Shown: in pieces, positions 1 to 11,799 of the stretch
How positions within the stretch are numbered: position 1 is the stretch's first letter
How the letters are laid out: each line of letters starts with the position of its first letter
Assembly: GCA_019054805.1 (NCBI GenBank)
Contig: JAHQIY010000006.1
Coordinates: forward strand, 2,232,001 to 2,296,000
DNA: 64,000 nucleotides
Origin: Brachionus manjavacas
Taxonomy: Eukaryota; Rotifera; Eurotatoria; Ploima; Brachionidae
Reading direction: 5' to 3'
Program-made: the position numbers and the translations under genes
The notes under the pieces: model-generated
What the model saw: the letters and a program-made list of their open reading frames with translations, nothing else
Told to the model about the DNA's origin: nothing
Database searches by the model: none

Positions 1-117
1 AATTAGTTGCTGTTTTATTTAATTTAGAAGACAGATTAATAAATATAAGTTAAGGGTATTTAGTAAAATAAGAGATGGAAAAATATTAGTGATCGATTAA
101 GTAATTTTAGAAATCGA

Positions 118-650
118 TTAAATACCGGCATGTTGAAGTTTATGATCAAATGATCAAATGCTCAATTAAAAAGTAAGCAAAATAATTTCTTAAATTAACG
201 AAATGATTTTTTTTTTTATTGGTAATGAATTAACATATTATGCTACAGTCTCAAAAATTTTTTTAAGTTGATCATAAAATAAATGGATTAATAATCGATT
301 TTTTGAATTAAAAAGAGTACCAAATCCGAAAGACAAAAAACTTAACTTCGCAAAGATAATAAAATTAAAAAACCAAATGATATTTTATATTTAGATAAAA
401 ATTTATTTATTTGCATTATTAACTTTACTAAAAAATCAAAAATAATCGATCATTTTAGTTAATTTTGAGAATACTATTAATTTACAATTCTTTTTTTTTT
501 GAAATTTTAATTTAACAAACTATGTTAATCAATGTTTCATCAAGAATTTTATAAAATTCTTCCTAAATCTTCAGGAAATTTATTATTAATTATAAAATGA
601 GCAATTTGATATAAAGTTTTGATCATAAAATTCAACATGCCTTAAATACC
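118..650. repeat. Foldback element with ~50-base arms
   Basis: The left arm (about 118-170) and right arm (about 592-650) are imperfect inverted copies around GGCATGTTGAA and TATGATCAAA, about 420 bases apart. Related arms (TTGAAGTTCATGAT and ATCATGAACTTCAA) occur at about 28905-29265, which suggests a dispersed family. No open frame lies between the arms. Confidence 0.45.
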
Positions 651-953
651 TCCCTAATGATATTATACATTTAATTCTAATTGAAAAAATTGTCAGTTTT
701 TTTTATTTATTTTTTTGTTGCCTTATAAATTCAATTTACTTAATTATAAAATTCTTTTTCTAAAAATAATTAAATTTCATAAAATATTTATCAAAACAAA
801 AAATAATAAACTTAAAATTTGAATTTAATTTATGAAAATGAACTGAATTTCACCAAATTCAAAGCGTAAGTACCATCTGAATTTCTGATTTTTGACTTGA
901 AACTCATAGCCTACGTCTTGCAAAACCATTTTCATATTTTTTGGGAGGCTAAA

Positions 954-1312
954 AAAATTAAATTTTAAACCCAGTGGTGTAAAAAAAATTAACCCATTAA
1001 AAAGTTTTAGTTTTTTGCGACTCAAATATTTTTTTTTGAAATTAACAAGACAAAATTCTGAACAAATCTATCGTTTTACTTTTATGAATTTTAGCTTTAT
1101 TTTATATCAAAATCAAAATTTGATTTGGTTTTTTTAATTTTTTTGATATTTTTGAAATAATTAAATATTGAGAGTAAAGAACTCGAAACTGTTTAGTGTT
1201 CGGCTATTGTTTCTTTTGGTTTCCAATTTTGTCATTGAATATCTGAGTCCGAAAGAACTAAAACTTTTTAATGGGTTAATTTTTTTACACCGCTGGGTAT
1301 AAAATTTAATAT
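954..1312. repeat. Foldback element with ~65-base arms
   Basis: Bases about 954-1026 and 1245-1312 are near-perfect inverted repeats (left AACCCATTAAAAAGTTTTAG, right the reverse complement) around a loop of about 220 bases. The arms contain the only open frame here (825-1025, minus), so that frame is probably repeat sequence and not a gene. Confidence 0.55.
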
Positions 1313-2018
1313 TTTTAAGCATTCTAAAAAAATATTTACTTTGATCTTTCTTCTCTCTGAATACAATCCTTTTTTTATCATTTATTTTCTTTATAAAAAA
1401 ATGTATTCAAAATTTTTAAAATTAAGAAATTAAAACCAGTTTTTCAAGAATCCAATATAAACCATTTCGACTTTTGGCCAAGACTGCATATCAGAAAAAA
1501 ATTTTAGCAGTTATAAAATTTTTTTTAATTTTTTTAAAAAACTTTTGATTTTAAGGTTTAAGTGCGCGCTTATATGACAATAGATCGCATGTTAATATAG
1601 CCCCGTTGAAATGCGTTATTTCATGTTTAAAAGCAGCGTAAAAATTCAAATAACCTTGATAACTTCAATAACCCGAAAACCCGTTTTAAAAGTAAAAATT
1701 AAATAAGAGGCAAAAATCAGGTATTTGCACTATTGAAAATAAGGATAAGACAAAATAAAAAAAATTAAAAAAAATAATTTAAAAAAGAGTTTTTTTTATT
1801 GGATCCCAGAAAATACTGCATGGTAAAATTAAAGATTTTGATAAAAGTTTTTGATCAAAAAAAATTTTTTTTCAATTAAGATCGTAAATATTTCTAGAAA
1901 AAGGAAAATAAATTAATAATTAAAATGTATTTTCAAATTTAAAATAATATCAATCGATGACATTGGAATGGGAGCTGATGTGAAAATTGAACTTGATGAT
2001 GATTTTATTGTGTATTGA

Positions 2019-2128
2019 TTATAAATTTGATGTAAATATTGGTAGATTTTGCAATATGTTGAAAAACTCTTGATCGAAATCTGGCTGATCAATTTCTGAA
2101 TTCGCTTGACTGACACCATAATTGTTTC
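2019..2128 (-). other. NF-kB alternative terminal exon, downstream copy
   Basis: This is the second copy of the last exon. The same acceptor, CCAG|GAAACAAT, has the same phase. The protein is identical through QANSEIDQPDFDQEFFN, then differs: ILQNLPIFTSNL and stop at 2019-2021. The flanking intron sequence (TTTTCTTAAATTAAAATCAT) is duplicated too, so the duplication covers the exon plus about 50 bases of upstream intron. Confidence 0.6.
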
Positions 2129-4230
2129 CTGGCTCGGACTAAAAATTTTCTTAAATTAAAATCATCACTCAAAAATTATTTCAATATTTACATCATTAAT
2201 AGGATTTTGCAATAAGTTGAAAAACTCTTGATCGAAATCTGGCTGATCAATTTCTGAATTCGCTTGACTGACACCATAATTATTTCCTGGCTCGGACTTA
2301 AAATTTTCTTAAATTAAAATCATCTCTCAAAAATTATTTCAATATTTACATCATTAGTGAAACATTTCATAATTTCTCTTTCATTTGTTGAATTGTTATA
2401 CTTAGTTTTTTTATATTCTTTTTCTTTATTAATATTTGATTGAAAGTTTGAAGAATTTTGACGAATCTGGACAAATTTTTTTTGAAATTTTTATATTCTT
2501 AAAGATTTTTTTTGTATTATTTAAGAATTAAAATTTTTTTTAATTTTTTTTGTATATTTTAAAACTCAAAACTTTAATATTGTCCAGAAATGTATTATTG
2601 ACCATTAGTATTACCTGGACAACTGTAATCAGTAAAAATTCGTTTTGAAGCTACAGTAGGTAATGATTCATCTTGACTAGGAATTTGACTTCGAGTTTGC
2701 GAATCGTTTAAAAAATCACCATTGTTAAGCGGCATAGTCGCTGATTCTTAAAAAGTATAAGGTTAATTAGTTCAAATAATTTCATTTAATAATAAAATAA
2801 AGTAATGAAATCAATTTTTTTATATATTCAAATTTCAAATGATTAGTTTATCAAAAAAAATTGTACTTTTTTAACCTAATCTACTAAAATCCAACTTTTA
2901 AATCGATTCGTTAAACTTGGGCCATTTTTAACATACAAATGATGAAAAGCAAAGAGCAAAAAAACCCTAAAAAAACTTATACTAGAAGGGATGTAAACAA
3001 ATTCAATTTCTCTTGATTCATACTGGCCGAGTTGTTTAGATTCAAAAGATGATGAATGAGAAGATGGAGAAGCTTGGTTGTTTAAATCAAAGCTGTCTTC
3101 TTCTTCGTTGTCTTTTTCTTCATCAGTTTTCGCTGGAATAAATAATTTAACAAATACTGTTTCTTCTTTGTCAATTCTTTTTGGATATTGGGGTGCTTTG
3201 AAAGAAATTGCACACTTAATATTTTGCATTATTGGAAAAAAATTGGAAAAATTTTCTTAAGTACTATAGTTAATACCTGATAATGAATTTTTGAATCTTC
3301 AATGTCAACAATGCTGGTCCAACCGGAAGAATCGTAAAATTTTGCTTTCAATGGTTTTTGGTCTTTTTCCAATTTTTTAATAAAGATGATTACATCTGAA
3401 CCACCATTGCATGATGAACTCAAGTTGAATGCTGAAATTATTGACAATGTGATCTTGCGAGATGAATTGCTTATTACCTGGGACACCACCGGTTTCAGAA
3501 TATGATACTTATCTCGGATTATTTCGGTTGTATCAAACGAATCTCTTAAATAAATTTGAAAACAAAGTCTAACACTCGACAAATCAATAGATTGTCTATC
3601 AAAGTCAAATCCAACTTAAACAAAATTATTTTATTATTTTTTGACTTACTATTGCTTTAATTATAAATAATTATTATTTACCATTAAATGGATCGACATT
3701 TTTTTCTTTTAATTCTTGAATTCTTTTTTCGATGTCACTTTTTTTGGTGAATTGAATTGAAACACCGGTTAAACTAAATGAAAGGCAAATAAAAAATTAA
3801 AAATAATATTTTTTTAAATTAAAAATCACTCAAAAATATTTTTTTTTTTGTCAATGTTGAAAACAGCGACACCATGTTTACAATTAAGGCCAACCAACTT
3901 GTGAGGATGAACATGGTATGGCTCGGTTTTGTTGACACACGATATCATCAAAGTTGCTGGGCCTTCACCATCTACAATCTTTTTTGTATCAAAATTATAA
4001 ATTAATTTCTAAAAATAAAAAATATAAAATTCTACCTTAACTCTTGGATACTGACCTTCAGACGTTTGTTGTTTTTTACGATTTTTGCCACTAGATGCAT
4101 TTTCCCGATCTGGCACGTAATTTTCTGCAACTAAATGTGTTGATCTATTTTCTGCTTCATATCGCATACGATAAACCGGTGATGGTTCATATACGATTTC
4201 TGCATAAGGTATACGAGGTATTCCGTTCAT
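2019..4230 (-). CDS. Rel/NF-kB transcription factor (Rel homology domain), seven exons
   Basis: DNA-binding Rel/NF-kB protein that would act in the nucleus after release from cytoplasmic inhibition. I joined exons by GT-AG sites and phase: 4036-4230, 3830-4008, 3682-3773, 3277-3614, 2983-3214, 2615-2746, then either 2165-2286 or 2019-2128; every junction keeps frame. The product is 429 or 425 residues. Exon 1 starts at ATG 4228-4230 and holds the DNA-recognition loop as RMRYEAENRS; the family form has Cys where this has the second Ala/Glu context (see findings). Exon 2 has PHKLVGLNCKHG. Exon 4 carries the dimerisation domain: PVVSQVI, CNGGSDVIIF, AKFYDSSGW. Exon 5 has CAISFKAPQYP and ends the domain at FVYIPS. 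An acidic/serine insert (EEKDNEEEDSFD) sits inside exon 5. No ankyrin repeats are present, so it is Rel-like or a p50-like short form rather than p100/p105. I see no obvious basic nuclear-localisation cluster after the domain. Confidence 0.88.
2165..2286 (-). other. NF-kB alternative terminal exon, upstream copy
   Basis: This is a last exon candidate of the Rel gene. Acceptor CCAG|GAAATAAT at 2287-2289 receives the phase-1 donor of exon 6 and reads NNYGVSQANSEIDQPD, then FDQEFFNLLQNP, ending at TGA 2165-2167 after ...NIEIIFE. It is one of two tandem copies about 158 bases apart. The acidic-hydrophobic FDQEFFNLL stretch looks like a small transactivation segment, which is an inference. No phase-compatible donor links this copy to the next one, so the two are best read as mutually exclusive 3' exons. 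Confidence 0.6.
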
Positions 4231-6039
4231 TTTTATTCAATATGTTATTATCATCAAGTAAAATTTTCGTTAATAATAAATTCTATAAATATTTGCAATT
4301 AAAAAATAACAAATTTTTTAATTATTTTATTAATTTTAAATTAAAGAGATAATTTATTTTATTAGCTGATGTAATCAAAGCCATAATGAAAAATCAAACT
4401 TTAATGTTAGATGTATCTTTTAATTTATTGTCTACGAAAATTACGAGAGATTATCATTCAAGAATAAAATGATAATTTTTTTGACTGTTTTTCGAAAAGA
4501 TTCTTGTTCAGTCACAACAAGTCTCATTTTAGAAAATAAATTTATGTAACATCATAGATAATGTTTATAATAAAAATGTTCCTTTTCTTTTCTAGAGGAT
4601 AATGTGTTGTGCTAATCTCCTTTTCTTTTCATCGACTTTTAATGTTTTCTAGTCTATAAATATCAATAACTTTGACCACTTGATCATTTACATGATCAGA
4701 AAAACAACCTAAACTCTTGTTTTTTTACTTATACATAAGCCATTAGAACGATAGTTAGAAGAGAAATGAGCTAGAGAAGTTTTCTTAAAGGTTTTGGGAC
4801 TTTATTCTGTTCCAAAATCAAGCTTAGTATTTGAAAAAAATAGAGAAAGATGAAAGAAAAAAATATTTTTAAACTAGTATATGATTCAGCAAATTTATTT
4901 GCGTTTTGACAGAGATAAGAATTCTGAAATTTTCAATTAAAAGTGGTTAAGTACACATAAAGAAAAAATATTGAATTAATTAATGGCAAAATTAACCGAA
5001 GTTAAGAACAAAAATGTTGAAATTATACAGCGTTACAAATTATTTATTTATTTAATTGTATTAAAAAAATATATTACAAAAAATATAAGACAATTAAAGA
5101 ATTAATAGAGGAGTTTGGACCAAAGTGAAAAGTCTCATCGAGTTTTTATAAGATCATTTAAAATATTTCTAAAGTGCTTGGACCTCAAGTTACACAGGCA
5201 AAGTAGTTTTGAGTCACAGATCCCATCATCTGATTTAAACATTTTTTTGAGTTGAATTTTGATTTGAAAGGATTATTTATGATTGTTGACAAGTTTAAAT
5301 TAAAAAATTTGGGGGAGAAGGGCAGGATCAGTTGAAAATGAATTCTTTGATGGTGATTCCTCGCACATCAAATGAAAGATGGTTAAATCTGATTGAGTTT
5401 ATGAAAGAAAGGTTCTTCAAAGTTAAATATCTTCAAAACTTTGTGCACTCTGGACATTTGACTTGTTGGTCGAAGGTATGTGAGAGAGGTATAGAGAGGC
5501 TTTAGTCTCACAGTTGAGAGTAAAGTTTTCCAGACCGTAGGTAAATTGGGATAAGCAGTAAGTTTTGTAGATGAAGGATTTAAGATCCGGAGATTATTAA
5601 TTATCATTGTTTTGGAAAGTTACATCAATTAACTGAAATAATTAAATGAAATAAATTCCAGTCTTTAAAAGCTTTATTAAGATAATTGAACGTTCTGAAG
5701 TTCTATTATTTCTGAATCTGTATCGAGCTAATGCTCCTTCAGAATAAAAATACAAAATAAAATAAAATAAAATAAAAAAAAGTTAAAAACTGTATTTTGA
5801 AAAAGAAAGAAAAAAAGATACAGTACTTGAGAAAGTCTAATATACAGTTTAATAAAGATATTTTTCAATTAAGGTAATTATTATTCATTTTTTGTCGCTT
5901 TGTTTTTTTTTTTCCTTGCTTTCGACCAACTCAAATCGAACTTGGAGATTAGATGAGCAGATCTTCAGCGGTGGAAATTTCGTTCAGAGTAAGAAAAAAA
6001 TGTTATACTGGCCACTATTTTTTATTTTTTTTTATTTAA
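4231..6039. other. Intergenic region, no gene recognised
   Basis: This stretch is 5' of the Rel gene and presumably holds its promoter, but I see no defined element. The 74-residue minus frame at 5383-5607 is less AT-rich than its surroundings but matches nothing I recognise. An (AAAAT/AAATA) simple repeat lies near 5751-5777. Confidence 0.5.
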
Positions 6040-6709
6040 ATATCTGAGAGATCAGGAAAAAAGAGGAAATAGTAAGGTAGCAATTACACAATTTAGGATA
6101 TTCAATGAATCTTGAATCGAAACCTTCTTTATAATCTTCCACAAGTTTTACAACTAATGGGACAGAATAACTCAGTCTAGTCCCAACCAATCTCTCACTT
6201 AATTCAAAAAGTCGCTTCGAGACTGTTAGTAGTTTAAGTTTATTAAGAGCTTCATGATGCAGTATTTTGGAGGGAGTATCAAATTTTAGTTTTAGGATAT
6301 ACCTGACTATTTTGAATTACTTGTATTTTTTTGATATTAGTTTCAGAAAGTGAATTTAAACAAGGAAAAGAATAATCCAATGTTGACAAATTAAAGATTT
6401 GTAAAGATTACTAAGTGTTAGTGGTTTTAAGCCCTTTTTCTTTTTTGAAAGATATTTTATAACATTAAGTCTTGGGTAACAGCGCTCTTTCAATTCGTCT
6501 ACCATTGGACCAAATGTAAGTTTTGAGTCCAAGGTGATGCCCAAAAATTTCTTAATTTCAAATTTGACTTTTACTTTTGTTTTTTTCTCAAAGAGCATAT
6601 AACATGACTTTTCCACTGAAATTTTCATGTTCCATTTAAAAAGCCATTTTTCAAGTTCGTTGAGGTACTTATTAATCACGTTTTCAAGCATTACTTTTTT
6701 TTTAAAAAT
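6040..6709 (-). pseudogene. Non-LTR retrotransposon, RT 3' part (split by hAT)
   Basis: This is the C-terminal part of a jockey/CR1-like reverse transcriptase on the minus strand. The open frame at 6356-6691 reads LNELEKWLFKWNMKIS, then FLGITLDSKLTF, then YPRLNVIKYLS, the usual post-catalytic LINE order. Below 6356 the reading continues in shifted frames with stops (SLSETNIKKIQVIQNS ... LLTVSKRLFELSERLVG). The upstream half of the same element resumes at 9684, after the hAT insertion. The element is dead, with frameshifts and stops throughout. Confidence 0.75.
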
Positions 6710-9683
6710 CAGAGTTGTTTAAAAGTCTTTAAAAAAAAAGTCCAAGTCCCGACTTTTTTTTTTTTTTTTTTCAAAAGTCACACCAAAAACTTTGATTATT
6801 TTTTTATAAAAAAAAGTCCAAGTCAGGACTGGTTCAATGTGTTTTTACCATTTTTGTGGTCTATTTGCTTCAGGCCAACTTTTGTTCCATTTGATACGCC
6901 AATTTTTGCTAGTGTTGGATACGGTCAAAACAAACCGGTCCATTACACGGACGATTTTTTAACAATAAAATAAACAGTCTGAATTAATCGGGCGGCAAAA
7001 AAACCGGCCAACCTTTAGGAAGGCGGTCTTTCAGCTTGGCAGTCAAAATTTTGGACTGCTATTCAACTTTTTTTTTAAAATAAATTTGTAATTATTAAAA
7101 TATAATTTAGATAATTTATATTTTATTGTATTTTTAAATGAAATTATATCCTTTTAGAATAAACTTTTAAAATAAATTACATTTATTTTTATTTACTTAA
7201 TTTTTTGAATTAAATTTAGATTCATTTAACCATTGATAATGTTTTATTTAATTTGTTAAACATTATTTTGATTGAAATAAAAACTTAATATTTTTTAATA
7301 TTTTTGAATTTATTTGACTTCAAACTTTATTTATCGAATTACTTTAATAAAGAACTGATATATCTTTTTAAAATTAAAAAAAATTGATTACAAAATTCAA
7401 AATTTATTTAAAAATAAACTATTTTAAAAGAAATAATTATTTTTAATTTTTAACATTAATAACATAATTTATTTACATCAAAAATACCAATAGAAGGCCG
7501 TAATTTGCCTATTGTGAGTCTTTAATAATTCAGATTTAAAATTTTAAAATTTAAGATTTAATTAAATTTTTAATTCTATATATTTTTTTGAAAATTTTAG
7601 ATATTTAAATCATCATTAAATAATTAAAAAAAATTTATAAAATGAGTAATTTTACTAACGAATCTCAAATTTTAAGTACCGTTGATTATGAGGAACAATC
7701 ATCTTCGAAGGAACAAGCAATAATTAACTTTGCATTCATTGAATTAACCAAAAAAAGTAAATTTTTAAACAAGCATTAAGAAATACTTTAACATAAATTT
7801 TTAAAGCAGGTACTGATAATAAAGTTATATCAAGAACAGTAAAATGTAAACGATGTTAAATTCACATTACCGATTTAAAGTGCAATTCTTCGAACTTTAT
7901 ACAACATTTGAAAAAGTGCGACAAAGAATGCTATGATCGGTTTAAAATGACAAAGACGACGAAAAATGATATTTTTTACCAAGATAATAAAAAAACCTTG
8001 ATTGCAGAGATAATAAACGAATTTATTTTTAAATAATTAATTATTGGATGTGGTCCACCTTATCGCTTGGTGGAATGTGAAGCTTTCCGAAATTTCATGT
8101 CACTTATATGCAGAAAATGGATGCCAACATCAAGGACAAATCTATTAAATTTACAAAAAAAAGCGATTTCTAATTCATATTGAAGTTCATATTATCAAAA
8201 ATACGATTTGTGTCACTGACCACAGATGTTTGGACTGATCGGCGGCTGAGGTCATTTCTCGGAATAACAATCCATTTTGTAAACAAAAATTTCGAATTTA
8301 AAACGTACGTTCTTCGTTGTAAATACATTTATCACACTACTGGAATAGCTATCAAAAGAGAACTTGATAATATTATTGATGAATTCACTATTCGTGAAAA
8401 ATTAGTACGAATAGTAACTGATAATGGTTCAAATATGGTGAAAATGGGCAGACTAATGAATCTTGTCGGTGAATATGAGTTCGACTTAGATGAACCGATT
8501 TATGAGGAAAGCCCAACTGACACTGAGGGCGAAATTACTAGCTTTGAAGACGGATTAATTTTAAGTCAAAATGAACATTCAAGACTGGCAGACGTTATCA
8601 ATATTTTAGAACCATTTGAATATGTTACAAATGAAATCCAAGGAGATCAGTATTCGACTTTAAGCTTAGGAGTGCGAAGCCTATTCCAACTTATTCAACA
8701 TCTAGAAAATTTCATACCGGTAAATAACAGCTTGAAACCATTCATTAATGAATTTAGGAGTCAAATCAAGACGCGATTCGCTGGAATCTTAGATTTGTCA
8801 AACAAGAATTCAAATGAATATTCATGGTATATATCTTCTTTCTTGGATCCCTTATTTAAAAATGAAAGGTAAGAAATTTCAGATTTAAATCCGGATGAAA
8901 AGCTGTTGTTTTCAAAACGCTTAGAAGAAAAATTATACCACGAATGGCAAAATATAGGACCCTGGCAGGAAGATGAAAATTCTATTAACAAGGAAAAAAA
9001 CATTCCATGTAGCTCAAATCAACTAACAAAATATTCAAGACCACTGAGTATAGCTAGCACCGATTCTGATGTTAGTCTCTTAAAATTGCCTACAAAACGC
9101 CGAAAATTTTTTAGCTTTTTGAATAAATCAAATGTAAGCGAAGAACTAAATAATGATAAAGCAAATTTCAAAAATGAGTTGGAACAATACAAAAAAATCT
9201 ATTATAACGAAGATGACAATATATCGAATTTTTGGTTGATAAACAAGTCAAAGTTTCCAGCACTAGCAACGCTTGCAAGAAAATACTTATCAATACCAGC
9301 TTCTTCAGGACCAGTTGAAAGGCTTTTTTCTAAATCAGGTAATATCAACCGACCTCATAGATCGAGTTTGACAGCTAAAAACTTAGAAACCACGACTTTA
9401 TTGGTCAGTAACATGGATTTAATGAAAGATTGAATTGAAAAATACTTGAATGGTTTAAACTAATTAATTACTTTTTAAAATAAAGATTTAAAGGAAAAAT
9501 TTTTAAATTCTAGCAAAAATTTTTCTCACTATTTATAAAATAAAAATTAATTTTGATTGAGTTTTTTAGAGATGATAAAATTCTAAAAAAAATTAAAGTT
9601 TTTGGTGGGACTTTTGAAAAAAAAAAAAAAAAAAAGTCTTGACTTGGACTTGACTTGAGACTTGTGACTTTTAAACAACTCTG
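6710..9683 (+). mobile_element. hAT transposon with terminal repeats and 8-bp TSD
   Basis: The element starts with CAGAGTTGTTTAAAAGTC (6710-6727) and ends with its exact reverse complement (9666-9683). The flanks are a perfect 8-bp duplication TTAAAAAT (6702-6709 and 9684-9691), as hAT transposases make. Sub-terminal AAGTCCAAGTC-type repeats lie inside both ends. The transposase (7641-9433) is decayed. The element sits inside a LINE. A separate block at about 6910-7075 (starting TAGTGTTGGATACGGTC) is related to 44100-44185 and looks like the end of another element inserted in this one. Confidence 0.92.
7641..9433 (+). pseudogene. hAT transposase with BED finger, inactivated
   Basis: Cut-and-paste transposase of the hAT superfamily. 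ATG at 7641 opens a short exon. After an intron-like gap ending near 7807, a BED zinc-finger remnant follows (VKCKRC ... SSNFIQHLKKCDKEC), broken by TAA at 7858-7860. The catalytic part (8180-9433) has TTDVWTD (first Asp), IVTDNGSNM (second Asp) and the C-terminal dimerisation block SSGPVERLFSKSGNI ... RSSLTAKNLE. It is interrupted by an in-frame TAA at 8870-8872, with the frame continuing directly into EISDLNPDEKLLFSKRL. These lesions make it a pseudogene, although the terminal repeats are still good enough to be mobilised in trans. Confidence 0.88.
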
Positions 9684-10555
9684 TTAAAAATAAAAAAGGT
9701 AGCCAAATCATCTGCAAAAAGAAGCGAATGTTGGCTATTTGTTTTGTTTCTTTTTAGAATATCATTAATGAAAATAGAAGTGGACTGATGACTGACCCTT
9801 GTGGAACTCCTGCTTTAATAAGGCATTAATTCCATTTGAAGATGACCATTTACATTTACTCTGAAATATCTTATATGCAGAAATGAACTTATCCAATAGA
9901 TAAGATAATGAGAAAGATTTATTTTTATTAGCTTATAAATAAGTCCATTATGCCACACTCTATCAAAAACAGACATGTTTTTAAGTCACAGTTTTAAGTC
10001 TAAGTCACAAAAATTTAAGTCAAAGTTAAGACTTGTGACTTAATAACAACTCAGATCAAAAGCCTTTGAAATGTCAAAATATAAACAGCAGACTCTTTTC
10101 ATGAAATCTAGCCAGTTTTTGTTTCAAAATTCTTTTAACTTGAGACGTAACTCAGAGGTCAGCCTATTAAAAGCTACTTTCAGAGAAGTGCATCTTGATT
10201 TTTGGAAAAGTCTTCTTACTTTTATTCTTTCCATAATTAATGATACAATTTCCGATTGTTGAGTGGTATACTTTTATTAGCAGCATAGATAATCTTTTCT
10301 GAGATGTGTTCGTTTAGCTCATCAACGTTTTTATAGGAACTATTATGCTTTCTTGACGATTTAAGTAATTCTTGGTAGAGGGGCCAATTTGCTTTTTATA
10401 ATTAAGATATATTTTAGAAGAATTGACCGTAATTTCATGCTCGACTGATAAGGATGCTTGGATAGGATAGGAAAATGGTCACTCAGCATATCATCATTTA
10501 TCATAACTTTGTCAATAACTGTGTCTGATAGTAAAGATGGCATAATAAATAAATC
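9684..10555 (-). pseudogene. Non-LTR retrotransposon, endonuclease end and RT 5' part
   Basis: This is the upstream half of the LINE whose 3' part is at 6040-6709, read on the minus strand. From 10555 down I see the end of an apurinic-type endonuclease (FIMPSLLSDTVID ... MLSDHFPILSK), then reverse-transcriptase pieces: FDISKAFD, then after a small insertion RVWHNGLIYKL, then GVPQGSVISPL and ADDLATF. The catalytic box FADD is visible as ADD close to the hAT junction. The 5' part of the element (most of ORF2 endonuclease and all of ORF1) is missing above about 10555. Confidence 0.78.
9970..10054. mobile_element. Small hAT-family MITE inside the LINE
   Basis: An 85-base insert interrupts the LINE between the codons for SKAFD and RVWH. 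Its ends (CAGACATGTTTTTAAGTC and CTTAATAACAACTCAG) resemble the terminal repeats of the hAT at 6710-9683. It is flanked by ATCAAAAA (9962-9969) and ATCAAAAG (10055-10062), an 8-bp duplication with one mismatch. Confidence 0.65.
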
Positions 10556-11799
10556 ACGGACTTCATATTATCCCGCATAAATTTATTATATAGAATGAAA
10601 TTGAATGGAGTTCTTATGTATACCTATATGCTTGTGTCAAGAACACGAGCTTATAATTAAGTCAAGATGTGAGCTAAGTGCTTAATGTATCTGTCAGCAT
10701 TTCGAAGCGTCTAACTTCTGAGATACGTGACAAGTATAATTCTCACTTATCTTTGTGCATCAGCTGACAAGCTGATGAATAAGTGATTGTTCAGGGTAAG
10801 GTATGGTATGGTAGGTATGAAAAGGCATGTGAGATATTCCAGAGATACTCCAAAAAACAGAGCTTAAAAATAGCATAAATCTTGAACTCAATTTGGCTTC
10901 ATTATTAACATCGAAAGCTGGCTCATTGATTGTTGTTATTTCACAGCCTATTAAGCAAGAAATGAACTCTAGAAGTCAATAAAACCTGGAATATTTAGAC
11001 TTTACGGATGATTGGTTATAAATGACCAATTTAAAAACGAACATGCACCTAAAGTTGCAATACCTAGTGAAAACTGTTTAATTAATGAGACTAAAACGAA
11101 AGGAATATGCATAAACACCGACTAAGACACCCAAATCACCATTGATGGAACACGAATAGAGTGCGTAAGAGAATTAACATGTTTAGGAAGTATCATCAAT
11201 GTCACATTACTTTAGATATTAGTTGCTTTAGATATTCCATTTTAAGAGTGGAATATCTAAAGCAAAAGGAGCAGAATCCGGCCATTATGGATGTCATTAC
11301 CTATATTATTCTTTATATGGAGCAACCGGTACACTTTCTATTCTACCGATATACTAAATCTGCAAAGTCTTGCAATAAATCTATAATATTGAGTCTATAC
11401 TGAATTTGGGATATATAATTTTAATAAATCTTTAAGTGGTTGAGTAACTCATGACCGGTTATGTGACGCGCAATTTTGAGGTCAAATTACGAAGTGTAAT
11501 CAAAAATTAAATTAGGAAAAATTTTATAAGAACTGTATAAAAAATAAGAAGTCAGAGGTCTATTAATCTTAATTTATCATGGTTTCATGTAAAGATCGAA
11601 AATTCAGCTTAAAAATTTGCACTGGTTTAGTACTACTAGTACTAGTAAAAAATCATGTAAAAAAAATTATTCATTAATTTCATGATATTCGTCCCATGGA
11701 TTTTACAACAAAAAAAAATGAATTAAAAAATGTATAAAAAAGAAATTTAGTTTAAAAAAAATGTCATTTACGAAAAGAATGACAGTGATATTGAATTGT
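10556..11799. other. Non-coding stretch, mixed transposon debris
   Basis: This stretch is less AT-rich than most of the window, and I recognise no gene in it. The 80-residue plus frame at 11161-11403 has no motif I know and overlaps a perfect hairpin. It is probably old mobile-element sequence. Confidence 0.4.
11224..11264. repeat. Perfect 16-bp hairpin
   Basis: TGCTTTAGATATTCCA at 11224-11239 pairs exactly with 11249-11264 across a 9-base loop. No surrounding feature explains it. It may be the centre of a palindromic repeat. Confidence 0.6.

Larger units (their letters stand above)
1..2018. other. AT-rich non-coding stretch with foldback repeats
   Basis: I see no convincing gene here; the short open frames are low-complexity. 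Two inverted-repeat structures are visible. Bases about 118-170 (core GGCATGTTGAAGTTTATGA) match the reverse complement of about 592-650. Bases about 954-1026 match the reverse complement of about 1245-1312, sharing the reverse-complementary core AACCCATTAAAAAGTTTTAG. They look like degraded foldback or MITE-type elements. Confidence 0.5.

Noticed and set aside
3078-3260. Plus-strand Ser-rich frame
   Set aside because: Antisense of the acidic/serine insert in NF-kB exon 5.
5383-5607. 74-residue minus-strand open frame, less AT-rich than its surroundings
   Set aside because: No motif or family features and no neighbouring exons that fit. Probably old repeat sequence.
8761-9003. Minus-strand open frame over the hAT transposase
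   Set aside because: Antisense shadow of the transposase frame.
10361-10543. Separate small minus-strand gene
   Set aside because: SDHFPILSK identifies it as the end of the LINE endonuclease domain.
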